Source: Clostridiaceae bacterium
GTDB taxonomy: Bacteria > Bacillota > Clostridia > Oscillospirales > Acutalibacteraceae
Assembly: GCA_016292575.1 (NCBI GenBank)
Contig: JAEDIH010000108.1
Location: 1-5,783, forward strand
Direction: 5' to 3'
DNA: 5,783 nucleotides
The position numbers and the translations under genes are program-made. The first letter of the stretch is position 1; each line of letters starts with the position of its first letter. The notes beneath the pieces are model-generated. The model was given only the letters and a program-made list of their open reading frames with translations. It searched no databases and was not told the origin of the DNA. Of the stretch, positions 1-5,783 are shown in pieces.

Positions 1-1
1 A

Positions 2-1303
2 AAAACGCTTGAACAGCTCAAAAAGAAAAACGGAAGTCTGCCGTTTATCAGAATCAGCGATTCACCGCGCTTTTCCTACCGCGCTTTCATGATCGACAGC
101 GCACGCCATATGCAGTCCGTTGATGAAATCAAAAAATACATCGAAGCCGCCGCACTCTATAAGTTCAACGTTTTCCACTGGCATTTAACCGATGACCAGG
201 GCTGGAGAGTTGAAATTGAAAAATATCCGGAGCTTACAAGAGTCGGAGCGTTCCGCAACGGACACGGCTTTGGCAGCAAAAACAAGGCCGTTTACGGCGG
301 ATACTACACAAAGGACGAAATAAGAGACATTGTTGAATTCTGCCGCGAAAGGTATATTGACGTCATTCCGGAAATTGATATGCCCGGTCATATGATTGCC
401 GCCATCGCCTCCTATCCCGAGCTTTCCTGCAGCGGAAAGCCCATTGGTGTTGAACTCAACCCCGGCGTACACAGAACAATCCTTTGCGCAGGCAATGAAA
501 AGGTCTTTGACTTCTGCTTCGACGTTATTGACGAGGTGTGCGAACTTTTCCCGTATGAATACTTCCACATCGGCGGCGACGAAGCGCCCAAAAACCGCTG
601 GGATACCTGCCCGAAGTGCAAAGAGCGTATCCGCGAGGAGGGGCTCAAAAACAGCGAGGAGCTTCAAGGCTACTTTGTTAACCGCATAATCGGTCACCTT
701 AAAGAAAAGGGCAAAAAGGCCGTTGTCTGGAACGAAAGCCTTAAAAGCAAGATGCTTAAACCCGGCGCCCTTGTTTCCGACTGGATGGACAAAGAGCACC
801 TGTGCGAGGATTGGGCAAACAGCGGCGGAAAAATCATTATTGAGGATTTCTTCCATTACTATCTTGATTACAACTACGGCATCACTCCGCTTAAAAAGAC
901 CTATTCCTTTAACCCGATGCTTGAAAAGCTCGATATCAAGGGCAGAAAGAGCGTTATGGGCGTTGAAACGCCTATATGGACGGAATTTGTTGAAAGCTTT
1001 GACCGGCTTTGCTATCTCTGCTTCCCGCGCATGATGGCCGTTGCCGAAAGCGGTTGGACAAATTGGGGCAGAAGAAACTATCGCGATTTTTTAAGGAGAG
1101 CGGAAGCAAACCGTCGGCTGCTTCTTTCAATGGGAATCAACATGGCGCCGAAAAAGGACTGGGATCCCCTCCCCTTCGGTCGAATTAAAGATCAGCTTTC
1201 GCACTATACAAAATTCCTTACAAGAGAAAACCTCCGCTGCGTCAGAGCCAATAAAAAAGAGGACAGGGAAGCAAAAAAGCGGAAAAAAGGAGGAGCTGAC
1301 TGA
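2..1303 (+). CDS. Beta-N-acetylhexosaminidase, glycoside hydrolase family 20 (5' end missing)
   Basis: This enzyme hydrolyses terminal beta-linked GlcNAc or GalNAc from glycans, chitooligosaccharides or muropeptides by substrate-assisted catalysis. The frame is open to the left edge, and its first 29 visible codons already read as GH20 (ISDSPRFSYRAFMIDSARH). The ATG at 89 is therefore internal, and the true start and N-terminal domain lie outside. Visible-residue landmarks of the TIM barrel are HWHLTDDQGWR (59-69), PEIDMPGH (123-130), the catalytic pair in HIGGDE (D193, E194), VVWNE (241-245), a YLD motif (287-289) carrying the likely oxazolinium-stabilising tyrosine, and WTE (326-328). All key residues are present, so the enzyme should be active. 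The C-terminus is a lysine/arginine-rich tail (KKEDREAKKRKKGG). Secretion cannot be judged because the N-terminus is missing. It ends 68 bases before the zinc-ribbon gene; no hairpin terminator is visible there, so some read-through is possible. The family call is firm; the exact substrate is not known. Confidence 0.95.
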   Translation, partial: KTLEQLKKKNGSLPFIRISDSPRFSYRAFMIDSARHMQSVDEIKKYIEAAALYKFNVFHWHLTDDQGWRVEIEKYPELTRVGAFRNGHGFGSKNKAVYGGYYTKDEIRDIVEFCRERYIDVIPEIDMPGHMIAAIASYPELSCSGKPIGVELNPGVHRTILCAGNEKVFDFCFDVIDEVCELFPYEYFHIGGDEAPKNRWDTCPKCKERIREEGLKNSEELQGYFVNRIIGHLKEKGKKAVVWNESLKSKMLKPGALVSDWMDKEHLCEDWANSGGKIIIEDFFHYYLDYNYGITPLKKTYSFNPMLEKLDIKGRKSVMGVETPIWTEFVESFDRLCYLCFPRMMAVAESGWTNWGRRNYRDFLRRAEANRRLLLSMGINMAPKKDWDPLPFGRIKDQLSHYTKFLTRENLRCVRANKKEDREAKKRKKGGAD

Positions 1304-1310
1304 ATATCAT

Positions 1311-1340
1311 TTAACTTCACTTTAGCTTCATGACGATAAT
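1311..1340 (+). promoter_or_regulatory. Candidate sigma-A promoter for the zinc-ribbon gene pair
   Basis: In the 68-base gap after the hexosaminidase, TTAACT (1311-1316, 4 of 6 to TTGACA) is followed after 18 bases by GATAAT (1335-1340, 5 of 6 to TATAAT). This would start transcription near 1347, just upstream of the AAAGGAGG ribosome binding site at 1356-1363. The gap is AT-rich, so chance matches are easy; treat it as plausible only. Confidence 0.35.
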
Positions 1341-1371
1341 GTAATTACCAAAGATAAAGGAGGCAGACGGC

Positions 1372-1797
1372 ATGTATTGCAGAAACTGCAACGCACAAAA
1401 TCCTGAAAACAGCCGCTATTGCAATTACTGCGGCGCCCCGCTCAGTGATGACTGCGTACCGCCTGACCGCGAGTTGACGCCGCCGCTGAACAACAGCACG
1501 GCGATCATTTCGCTCATTATGAACATAGTTATTTTTAACATTGTCGGTCTGATTTTCGCAATCCTTTCGCTGGTTAATTACAACGACTATGAGGCCGCAC
1601 TCCGCAAGGGAAACTTTCTTCTTGCGGAAAGCTATAAAAGCTCCGCAAAAAAATATTTAAAGATAGCGATTATTGTTGCCGGAATTATTCTGGTCGTAGA
1701 AATTGTTGCCGTTGTCATCTTTTTTGTTTGGACCAGCATTTTCTCCGTGGGCGTATTTCAGACAATATTCGGCGAAAGCATAAACTGTCGAATTTAA
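1372..1797 (+). CDS. Zinc-ribbon, CD225/dispanin-like two-helix membrane protein, copy 1
   Basis: The product is a 141-residue predicted membrane protein of unknown function. The N-terminus is a four-cysteine zinc ribbon (C3, C6, C17, C20; CxxC-x10-CxxC ending in CGAPL). A short linker leads to TPPLNN, a first hydrophobic segment (about 43-68), a polar loop with NYNDYEAALRKGN and SSAKKY, and a second hydrophobic segment (about 97-122). The order 'PLNN, hydrophobic segment with GLIFAI, small loop with GN and S..AKKY, second helix' resembles the CD225/dispanin family, in which bacterial members often carry a zinc ribbon. That family assignment is by eye. There is no signal peptide, so the ribbon is probably cytoplasmic. 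The start is set by AAAGGAGG at 1356-1363, 8 bases before the ATG. The gene lies 19 bases upstream of a close paralog and is probably cotranscribed with it. The tail after helix 2 is short (about 19 residues) and has no recognisable domain. Confidence 0.88.
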   Translation: MYCRNCNAQNPENSRYCNYCGAPLSDDCVPPDRELTPPLNNSTAIISLIMNIVIFNIVGLIFAILSLVNYNDYEAALRKGNFLLAESYKSSAKKYLKIAIIVAGIILVVEIVAVVIFFVWTSIFSVGVFQTIFGESINCRI

Positions 1798-1816
1798 AGA
1801 ATCGGAGGTATAATTT

Positions 1817-2389
1817 ATGTATTGTAAAAATTGCAACTCATATAATGATGACAACAGCCGCTTCTGCAACCAATGCGGAGCCGAGCTTGAAAGGGAACCG
1901 GAGCAGAGCGCTCAGCCGGACAGCGGATATACCGACCAGTATTCGCAGCCTTACTCTCAGCCGTATTCCCAGCCGCAGCCGCAGTATTCTCAGCCGACTT
2001 ACAATGCTCCCGCCGAGCCGACACCGCCGCTCAACAACACCATGTCAATTGTAGCAATTGTTTTGAATATCGTCGTTTTCAACATTATCGGCCTTATCTT
2101 TGCAATTCTTTCACTGACAAATTATAACGACTACGAATCCGCGCTCAGAGCAGGCAACCTTGCCCTTTCCGAGCAGCTCAAAGCAAAGTCAAAAAAGTAT
2201 TCCAAGGTTGCAATCATACTTTGCATTGTTGTTGCCGTCCTGGGCCTTATTGCCGGCATCATCGCCTTTGTCAGCGTATTCTTCTTTGCGGCGAACCAGG
2301 ACGTTTCCACTCTTGACCCGGAGTTTTTTGACGAGTTCGAAATTTTTTCCGAAACCGTTGTACCCACAATTGCATCCTATATTTCATAA
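1817..2389 (+). CDS. Zinc-ribbon, CD225/dispanin-like two-helix membrane protein, copy 2, with YSQP-repeat linker
   Basis: The 190-residue product is a paralog of the preceding gene. The zinc ribbon has the same spacing (C3, C6, C17, C20; MYCKNCN...RFCNQCGAEL). A low-complexity linker rich in Gln, Pro, Tyr and Ser follows (about 29-69), with a repeated YSQP unit at 41-60. Then come TPPLNN and two hydrophobic segments (about 76-100 and 131-158), flanking a loop with NYNDYESALRAGN and KSKKYSK. Over the 66 residues from TPPLNN into helix 2, about 43 are identical to copy 1 by hand alignment, so the membrane module is the conserved part. The tail (159-190) is acidic and differs from that of copy 1. 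The start is supported by GGAGG at 1804-1808, 8 bases before the ATG. A hairpin terminator lies just downstream. The function is unknown; a membrane-curvature, stress or envelope role would be speculation. Confidence 0.88.
   Translation: MYCKNCNSYNDDNSRFCNQCGAELEREPEQSAQPDSGYTDQYSQPYSQPYSQPQPQYSQPTYNAPAEPTPPLNNTMSIVAIVLNIVVFNIIGLIFAILSLTNYNDYESALRAGNLALSEQLKAKSKKYSKVAIILCIVVAVLGLIAGIIAFVSVFFFAANQDVSTLDPEFFDEFEIFSETVVPTIASYIS
1937..1996 (+). repeat. In-frame tandem YSQP-type coding repeat
   Basis: Imperfect short repeats of roughly 12 bases (TAT/TAC-TCx-CAG-CCx) encode QYSQPYSQPYSQPQPQYSQP in the linker of the second zinc-ribbon protein. The units differ at third codon positions, so this is an older protein-level repeat rather than a fresh slippage product. 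Copy 1 lacks it entirely. It is probably a flexible spacer between the zinc ribbon and the membrane. Confidence 0.8.
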
Positions 2390-2400
2390 AGAGCCAAAAG

Positions 2401-2440
2401 AAAGCGCCGTCCGTTTTTTCGGGCGGCGTTTATTTCTTTT
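2401..2440. terminator. Intrinsic terminator between convergent genes, probably bidirectional
   Basis: A 9-bp stem (CGCCGTCCG at 2405-2413 with CGGGCGGCG at 2420-2428, one G-U wobble) closes a six-T loop. It is followed on the + strand by a T-rich run (TTTATTTCTTTTT, 2429-2441), which ends the zinc-ribbon genes. On the - strand the same stem has one A-C mismatch and is followed by CTTTCTTTT, so it can also serve mutS2, probably less strongly. It sits in the 64-base gap between the two facing stop codons. Confidence 0.88.
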
Positions 2441-2453
2441 TGTGCGCAAATAA

Positions 2454-4838
2454 TTATTTCAATGTAACAATCGTCACGCCGCTTTCTCCCTCGCCGAAGG
2501 TGCCGAGACGGAAAGACTTGACGTATTTGCATTTTCTCAGGTAGTCCTGAATACCCCTGCGAAGCACGCCCGTACCCTTGCCGTGAATTACGCTGATCTC
2601 GTTAAGACCGAGACGCATACACCTGTCAAGATGGCGTTCAAGCTCCATAATGCCCTCTTCAATGTTCATGCCCCTCAGGTCACACTCTGTCTTGTCCGCT
2701 CCGCCAACCTTGAATTCATGCTGCACTTTTTTCGGTGCGGTCTGTTTTTTTTCGGTGCGCCTGTTTTTTGAAAGGCGAAGATTACTTTTGGGTGTACGCA
2801 TTTTTATTATTCCGGCGAGGACTTCAACCTCGCCCTTTTTGTTTTCAAGAGCGGTTACGGTTGCTGTCTTTCCGATATCGGCAAGCAAAACCTCATCTCC
2901 GATTTGAATCGAGGTCGGAACGATATAGTTCGACTCATCCGCAAGCGCCGCCGTTACCGGATTTGTAATATCATCAAATTCGCCGAGACTCTTTTTGAGA
3001 AGCTGCTTTGCCCTGCAGGCGGCTTCAGCCTTGTCCGCAGCCTTTGCACTCTCCTTTTTGAGCTGTTCAAGCTCGCTGACAAGAGCATACGCACTGCGCT
3101 TTGCCTGCTCAACAATCCGTTGTGCCTGCTGCTGAGCCTTTTCAAGCTCCGTCTTCCGAAGCTCTTCAATGCTGTCCTTATACTTTTGAGCGTCCGCCTT
3201 GGCCTTTGCCGCCTCAATGCGAATGGCTTCCGCCTCGTCCCGCTTTGCCTCATAGTCCTGGCGGCTTTTTTCAAGCGATTCAATAACGTCCTCAAAGCTT
3301 GCATTCTCGCTTGAAACCAAAGCCTTTGCCCGCTCGATAACGCTGCTTTCAATGCCGAGCCGAGCAGAAATTGCAAAAGCGTTTGACCGTCCCGGAACGC
3401 CGATTAGAAGTCGGTATGTCGGCTTGAGCGAAGCTACGTCAAACTCGCAGCAGCCGTTTTCAACGCCCGGCGTTTCAAGCGCGTAGACCTTTAGCTCCGC
3501 ATAGTGAGTCGTTGCGGCGATCTTTGCGCCCTTTTCGTGAATACGCTCAAGCACAGCCATTGCAAGCGCGGCGCCCTCAACAGGGTCTGTTCCTGCGCCA
3601 AGCTCATCTATAAGCACAAGCGAATGTTCATCGCTTCCGTTAATTATTCTTACTATGTTCGTCATGTGGGACGAAAAGGTTGAAAGCGACTGCTCAATAC
3701 TCTGCTCGTCTCCGATATCGGCAAAAACGCGGTCAAAGACCGAAAGCTCGCTCCTGTCCCCTGCCGGAATCATGAGCCCGCACATCGCCATGAGAGAAAA
3801 CAAGCCGAGCGTCTTGATTGAAACTGTTTTTCCGCCCGTGTTCGGTCCGGTAATGATGAGCGAATCGAAATCCGTGCCGAGCCTTATGTCGGTTGCAACA
3901 ACCTTTTTCGGGTCAATGAGCGGATGACGCGCTTTGTTGAGAATGATTCTGCCGCTGTCGTTGAGGGCAGGCGTCATCGCTTTCATATCATAGGCAAGCT
4001 TGGCCTTTGCAAAGATAACGTCCAGCTCAACGGCACACTCGTAGCTCGACTTGATGCCGTCATAAAAGCTCCCGGCCTCGGACGAAAGATCAAACAGAAT
4101 TCGGTCAATCTCCTCCTGCTCCTTGCCCTGAAGAACCTTAATCTCGTTGTTCGCCTCAACAACCCCCGCAGGCTCAATGAAAACCGTGGCTCCGCTTGAG
4201 GAGGTGTCGTGAACAAGACCGCTGATTTCACCGCGGTGTTCAATCTTAACGGGAACAACGTATCTTCCGTTGCGCATTGTGACTATCGCTTCGCGCAGAG
4301 CTTTCTGGTACTGCGATGAGCGAATCATTTTGTCAAGCCTGTCGCGCACTTTTGAGGAAGCCGCTCTTATTTTGCGCCTGATGTCGTAAAGCGCAGGAGA
4401 GGCATTGTCGCTCATCTCGTCCTCGCTGATGATTGCCGAGGTAATCTTGTCCTCAAGATATTTGTTAGGGGTAAGAGCGTCAAAGTAAATGTCAATGGAA
4501 CAGCGCACACCGTCGTTTTTGCTGCGCCACTGGGTAATTCCCCGAATAGACCGCAAAACCTCCGCAACGTCAAGCAGCTCACGCATGGAAAGCACGCTTC
4601 CGGCGTTTGCTCTTGCAAGAGCGTTGTTGATATTCTTCAATCCGCCGAATGACGGCGCACCGAAGCGAGCCATAAGCATGTGGGCGTCCGCTGTCTGGTT
4701 GAGCAATGCCTGTGCCGAGGACAGCTCAGTCTGCGGCTCAAGCTTTTCAATCTCGCTTTTTCCGTCCTCGCTGCAAACGAATGAAGAAAGCTTTTCAAGA
4801 ACTTTGTCAAGGTCGAGAGCTATGTAATCTCTGTTCAT
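2454..4838 (-). CDS. mutS2: Endonuclease MutS2 (MutS-family ATPase with Smr domain)
   Basis: At 794 residues the protein is full length for the family (785 in Bacillus subtilis). It lacks the mismatch-recognition domain of MutS. The order is an N-terminal core and clamp helices (about 1-300), then an ABC-type ATPase with Walker A GPNTGGKT (331-338), signature-like STFSSHM (386-392), Walker B LVLIDELGAGTDP (407-419) and TTHY (443-446). A long charged coiled coil follows (about 510-615), then a KOW-like segment (about 640-690), a basic linker (691-710) and a C-terminal Smr domain with CDLRG (719-723) and HGKGTG (752-757). Members bind branched DNA and restrain recombination in Helicobacter and Thermus; in Bacillus MutS2 binds collided ribosomes. 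All motifs are intact; the usual LDLRG reads CDLRG here, keeping D, L, R and G. The start follows AGGAGG by 7 bases. It lies 11 bases after recO in the same operon and ends at the shared terminator. Which role dominates here cannot be read from sequence. Confidence 0.97.
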   Translation of the reverse strand: MNRDYIALDLDKVLEKLSSFVCSEDGKSEIEKLEPQTELSSAQALLNQTADAHMLMARFGAPSFGGLKNINNALARANAGSVLSMRELLDVAEVLRSIRGITQWRSKNDGVRCSIDIYFDALTPNKYLEDKITSAIISEDEMSDNASPALYDIRRKIRAASSKVRDRLDKMIRSSQYQKALREAIVTMRNGRYVVPVKIEHRGEISGLVHDTSSSGATVFIEPAGVVEANNEIKVLQGKEQEEIDRILFDLSSEAGSFYDGIKSSYECAVELDVIFAKAKLAYDMKAMTPALNDSGRIILNKARHPLIDPKKVVATDIRLGTDFDSLIITGPNTGGKTVSIKTLGLFSLMAMCGLMIPAGDRSELSVFDRVFADIGDEQSIEQSLSTFSSHMTNIVRIINGSDEHSLVLIDELGAGTDPVEGAALAMAVLERIHEKGAKIAATTHYAELKVYALETPGVENGCCEFDVASLKPTYRLLIGVPGRSNAFAISARLGIESSVIERAKALVSSENASFEDVIESLEKSRQDYEAKRDEAEAIRIEAAKAKADAQKYKDSIEELRKTELEKAQQQAQRIVEQAKRSAYALVSELEQLKKESAKAADKAEAACRAKQLLKKSLGEFDDITNPVTAALADESNYIVPTSIQIGDEVLLADIGKTATVTALENKKGEVEVLAGIIKMRTPKSNLRLSKNRRTEKKQTAPKKVQHEFKVGGADKTECDLRGMNIEEGIMELERHLDRCMRLGLNEISVIHGKGTGVLRRGIQDYLRKCKYVKSFRLGTFGEGESGVTIVTLK
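2727..2769. repeat. 13-bp direct repeat with homopolymer runs inside mutS2
   Basis: TTTTTTCGGTGCG (+ strand) occurs at 2727-2739 and again at 2747-2759, 20 bases apart. The second copy sits at the end of an eight-T run (2745-2752), and a further CTGTTTTTT follows at 2761-2769. On the coding strand these are runs of A6, A8 and A6 encoding the lysine-rich linker before the Smr domain. The 20-base offset is not a multiple of three. Confidence 0.85.
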
Positions 4839-4845
4839 GCTTCTC

Positions 4846-4851
4846 CCTCCT
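4846..4851 (-). promoter_or_regulatory. Shine-Dalgarno of mutS2 overlapping the recO stop codon
   Basis: On the - strand AGGAGG lies 7 bases before the mutS2 ATG, and its first two bases are the last two of the recO TAG stop (4850-4852). A ribosome ending recO therefore sits on the mutS2 ribosome binding site, which suggests translational coupling and confirms the mutS2 start. Confidence 0.85.
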
Positions 4852-5593
4852 ATTCCGTTATGGATTTATAAAAATCAAGTGTTTTGTACTTGCGCATGGT
4901 TATGTTTTTTAAGTACCGCTCGCTCACGTCGCTCAAAAGAAGCAGCGACGGCTTTGAAAGATTGAACGAAAAGACCTTGCCCGGCTCACTCAGGCAGATG
5001 TGGCGCATTGCTGTAACAACGCCGGGCGGCAGGGTCACCGTCTTTTCCCCCGGCAGACAGTCGTTGCAGTAAAGCTTTCCGGAGCGCGGAGAAAAGTACA
5101 TCGGGTCGCTCTCAAATTTTCCGCACCGCGCGCAGCCCACAATCGACGGCATATAACCGGCAAGCGAAAGGAAGCGAAGCTCCGCGGCAGCCTTGATAAG
5201 AGCCTTATCGCGTTTGTTTTCCGCAACAAAATATACTGCGTTCAAAAACAGACTCAAAAACTCGTCCGCAGCCTCCTCCCTGACCGCAAGCTCATAGGCA
5301 AGCTCGGCAAAATACTGCGCGAGCGAAAGCGAAACAATGTCCTCGCGCAGCGAAAAAAAGACTTCCTTTGCAGTCGCTTCCGCAACCGTGTATACTCCGC
5401 TTTTCTTTTGCTCAATCACAAAATCGGAATAGCACAAAAGCCCGGTGGAAGCAGAATTTCTGCTTTTCGGGCTTCGCACGCCGTTGACAAAAGCCCTGAC
5501 CACACCGAGCTTTCGGGTGAGCAGGGTAACAAGTTTGTCGCGTTCACCGGTCGTTTGTTCACGAATGACAACGCCGTCCGTTTTAATAATCAT
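4850..5593 (-). CDS. recO: DNA repair protein RecO
   Basis: RecO acts with RecR, and with RecF at gaps, to displace SSB and load RecA on single-stranded DNA; it can also anneal SSB-coated strands. The 247-residue product is near the usual length (about 250). The N-terminal OB-fold begins MIIKTDGVVIREQTTGERDK and continues to about residue 80. A helical domain follows (about 85-150), and the zinc-binding cysteines are C154, C157 (CARC) and C176, C179 (CNDC), typical of Firmicute RecO. The frame stays open to an ATG at 5738-5740, but those 49 extra residues do not resemble RecO and overlap the YqzL-like gene in another frame, so the start at 5593 is chosen. Its Shine-Dalgarno is weak (GGGGA, 11 bases upstream), and the start lies inside the end of the upstream gene, which fits coupled translation. 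It is followed 11 bases later by mutS2. Confidence 0.95.
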   Translation of the reverse strand: MIIKTDGVVIREQTTGERDKLVTLLTRKLGVVRAFVNGVRSPKSRNSASTGLLCYSDFVIEQKKSGVYTVAEATAKEVFFSLREDIVSLSLAQYFAELAYELAVREEAADEFLSLFLNAVYFVAENKRDKALIKAAAELRFLSLAGYMPSIVGCARCGKFESDPMYFSPRSGKLYCNDCLPGEKTVTLPPGVVTAMRHICLSEPGKVFSFNLSKPSLLLLSDVSERYLKNITMRKYKTLDFYKSITE

Positions 5594-5783
5594 AGTACGT
5601 AAAGTCCCCGTAATCGTCTGAATACTCGATATCATCCCGCTTTTCCATTGCGGGAAAATCACTGTCAAAATTGTTGACGAATTCTTCGGCAAACTCCTCG
5701 GAAACCTCATCGCCGAAAAAGGGAGTTGCCTTTTTTTCATCTCTTGCGTTTTTATAGTTGAGATAATCCGAAACCTTACCGGT
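5583..5783 (-). CDS. YqzL-like small protein, C-terminal part (5' end outside window)
   Basis: On the - strand the frame reads from the window edge for 66 codons to TAA at 5583-5585 and overlaps the recO start by 11 bases. The visible part begins TGKVSDYLNYKNARDEKK. This resembles the TG-x(3)-YL-x-YK segment of the YqzL family, tiny proteins of about 50 residues encoded just before recO (after era) in many Firmicutes. If so, only a short stretch, about ten residues, is missing. Unlike short YqzL proteins it continues into a strongly acidic, aromatic tail (GDEVSEEFAEEF through DDYGDFTYYDY), probably disordered. The family has no established function. The 11-base overlap and strict frame continuity support a real gene cotranscribed with recO and mutS2. 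The YqzL assignment rests on one short motif and on position; an unrelated protein with an acidic C-terminus remains possible. Confidence 0.65.
   Translation of the reverse strand, partial: TGKVSDYLNYKNARDEKKATPFFGDEVSEEFAEEFVNNFDSDFPAMEKRDDIEYSDDYGDFTYYDY
5605..5609 (-). promoter_or_regulatory. Weak ribosome binding site of recO
   Basis: GGGGA on the - strand, 11 bases before the recO ATG at 5593, is the only Shine-Dalgarno-like string nearby. It lies within the coding end of the YqzL-like gene. The poor match and long spacing suggest recO initiation depends on ribosomes finishing the upstream gene. Confidence 0.4.

Noticed and set aside
89..91. ATG at 89 as the start of the hexosaminidase
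   Set aside because: The codons before it continue the conserved GH20 sequence (DSPRFSYRAFM), so it is an internal methionine.
185..856. A 223-codon open frame on the - strand opposite the hexosaminidase
   Set aside because: It mirrors a clear GH20 gene whose catalytic motifs are all in the + frame; the antisense translation shows no domain and no good ribosome binding site.
1341..1348. GTAATTAC palindrome just after the candidate -10 as an operator
   Set aside because: An 8-bp palindrome in AT-rich DNA is expected by chance, and no second copy or flanking symmetry was seen.
2954..3376. A 140-codon - strand frame within mutS2
   Set aside because: It is an Arg/Ser/Leu-rich out-of-frame reading of the MutS2 coiled-coil region, typical of a shadow frame.
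5000..5602. A 200-codon + strand open frame opposite recO
   Set aside because: It is antisense to a well-supported RecO, has a basic low-quality composition and no recognisable domain.
5594..5740. A longer RecO starting 49 codons upstream at 5740
   Set aside because: The extra residues do not resemble RecO, and the stretch is better explained by the YqzL-like frame, which ends 11 bases inside recO.
1..5783. CRISPR array, insertion sequence, tRNA/rRNA, riboswitch or phage signature
   Set aside because: No spaced repeats, transposase motifs, cloverleaf-like stretch or long structured leader was found; nearly all bases are in supported genes.

Overview
The window looks like chromosomal DNA from a Firmicute of the class Clostridia, perhaps an uncultured gut member of the Oscillospirales. 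The signs are about half G+C by eye, strong AGGAGG-type ribosome binding sites, a yqzL-like/recO/mutS2 gene order and Firmicute-type protein sequences. The order-level placement is inference; no rRNA or other taxonomic marker is present.

Layout. Three genes run rightward on the + strand over the left 2.4 kb: a family 20 glycoside hydrolase (beta-N-acetylhexosaminidase) cut by the left edge, then two adjacent paralogous small membrane proteins. Each paralog has an N-terminal four-cysteine zinc ribbon followed by a two-helix segment resembling the CD225/dispanin family. Three genes run leftward on the - strand over the right 3.3 kb: the C-terminal part of a YqzL-like protein cut by the right edge, recO, and mutS2. 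The two groups converge on one hairpin terminator near 2401-2440.

How the genes work together. The leftward genes are a tightly packed operon. The YqzL-like frame overlaps recO by 11 bases. The recO stop codon overlaps the mutS2 Shine-Dalgarno sequence, with only 11 bases between the two frames, so translational coupling is likely. RecO loads RecA during gap repair and RecFOR recombination. MutS2 is a MutS-like ATPase with a C-terminal Smr domain, tied to recombination control and, in Bacillus, to rescue of collided ribosomes. The hexosaminidase would release terminal GlcNAc or GalNAc from glycans or cell-wall fragments. The membrane-protein pair has a candidate promoter of its own and no known function; it is the least understood part of the window.

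Most of the window is ordinary core genome. The items worth a second look are the tandem zinc-ribbon/dispanin-like pair, with a YSQP-repeat linker in only one copy, and an out-of-frame direct repeat with an eight-base homopolymer inside mutS2, between its core and the Smr domain.
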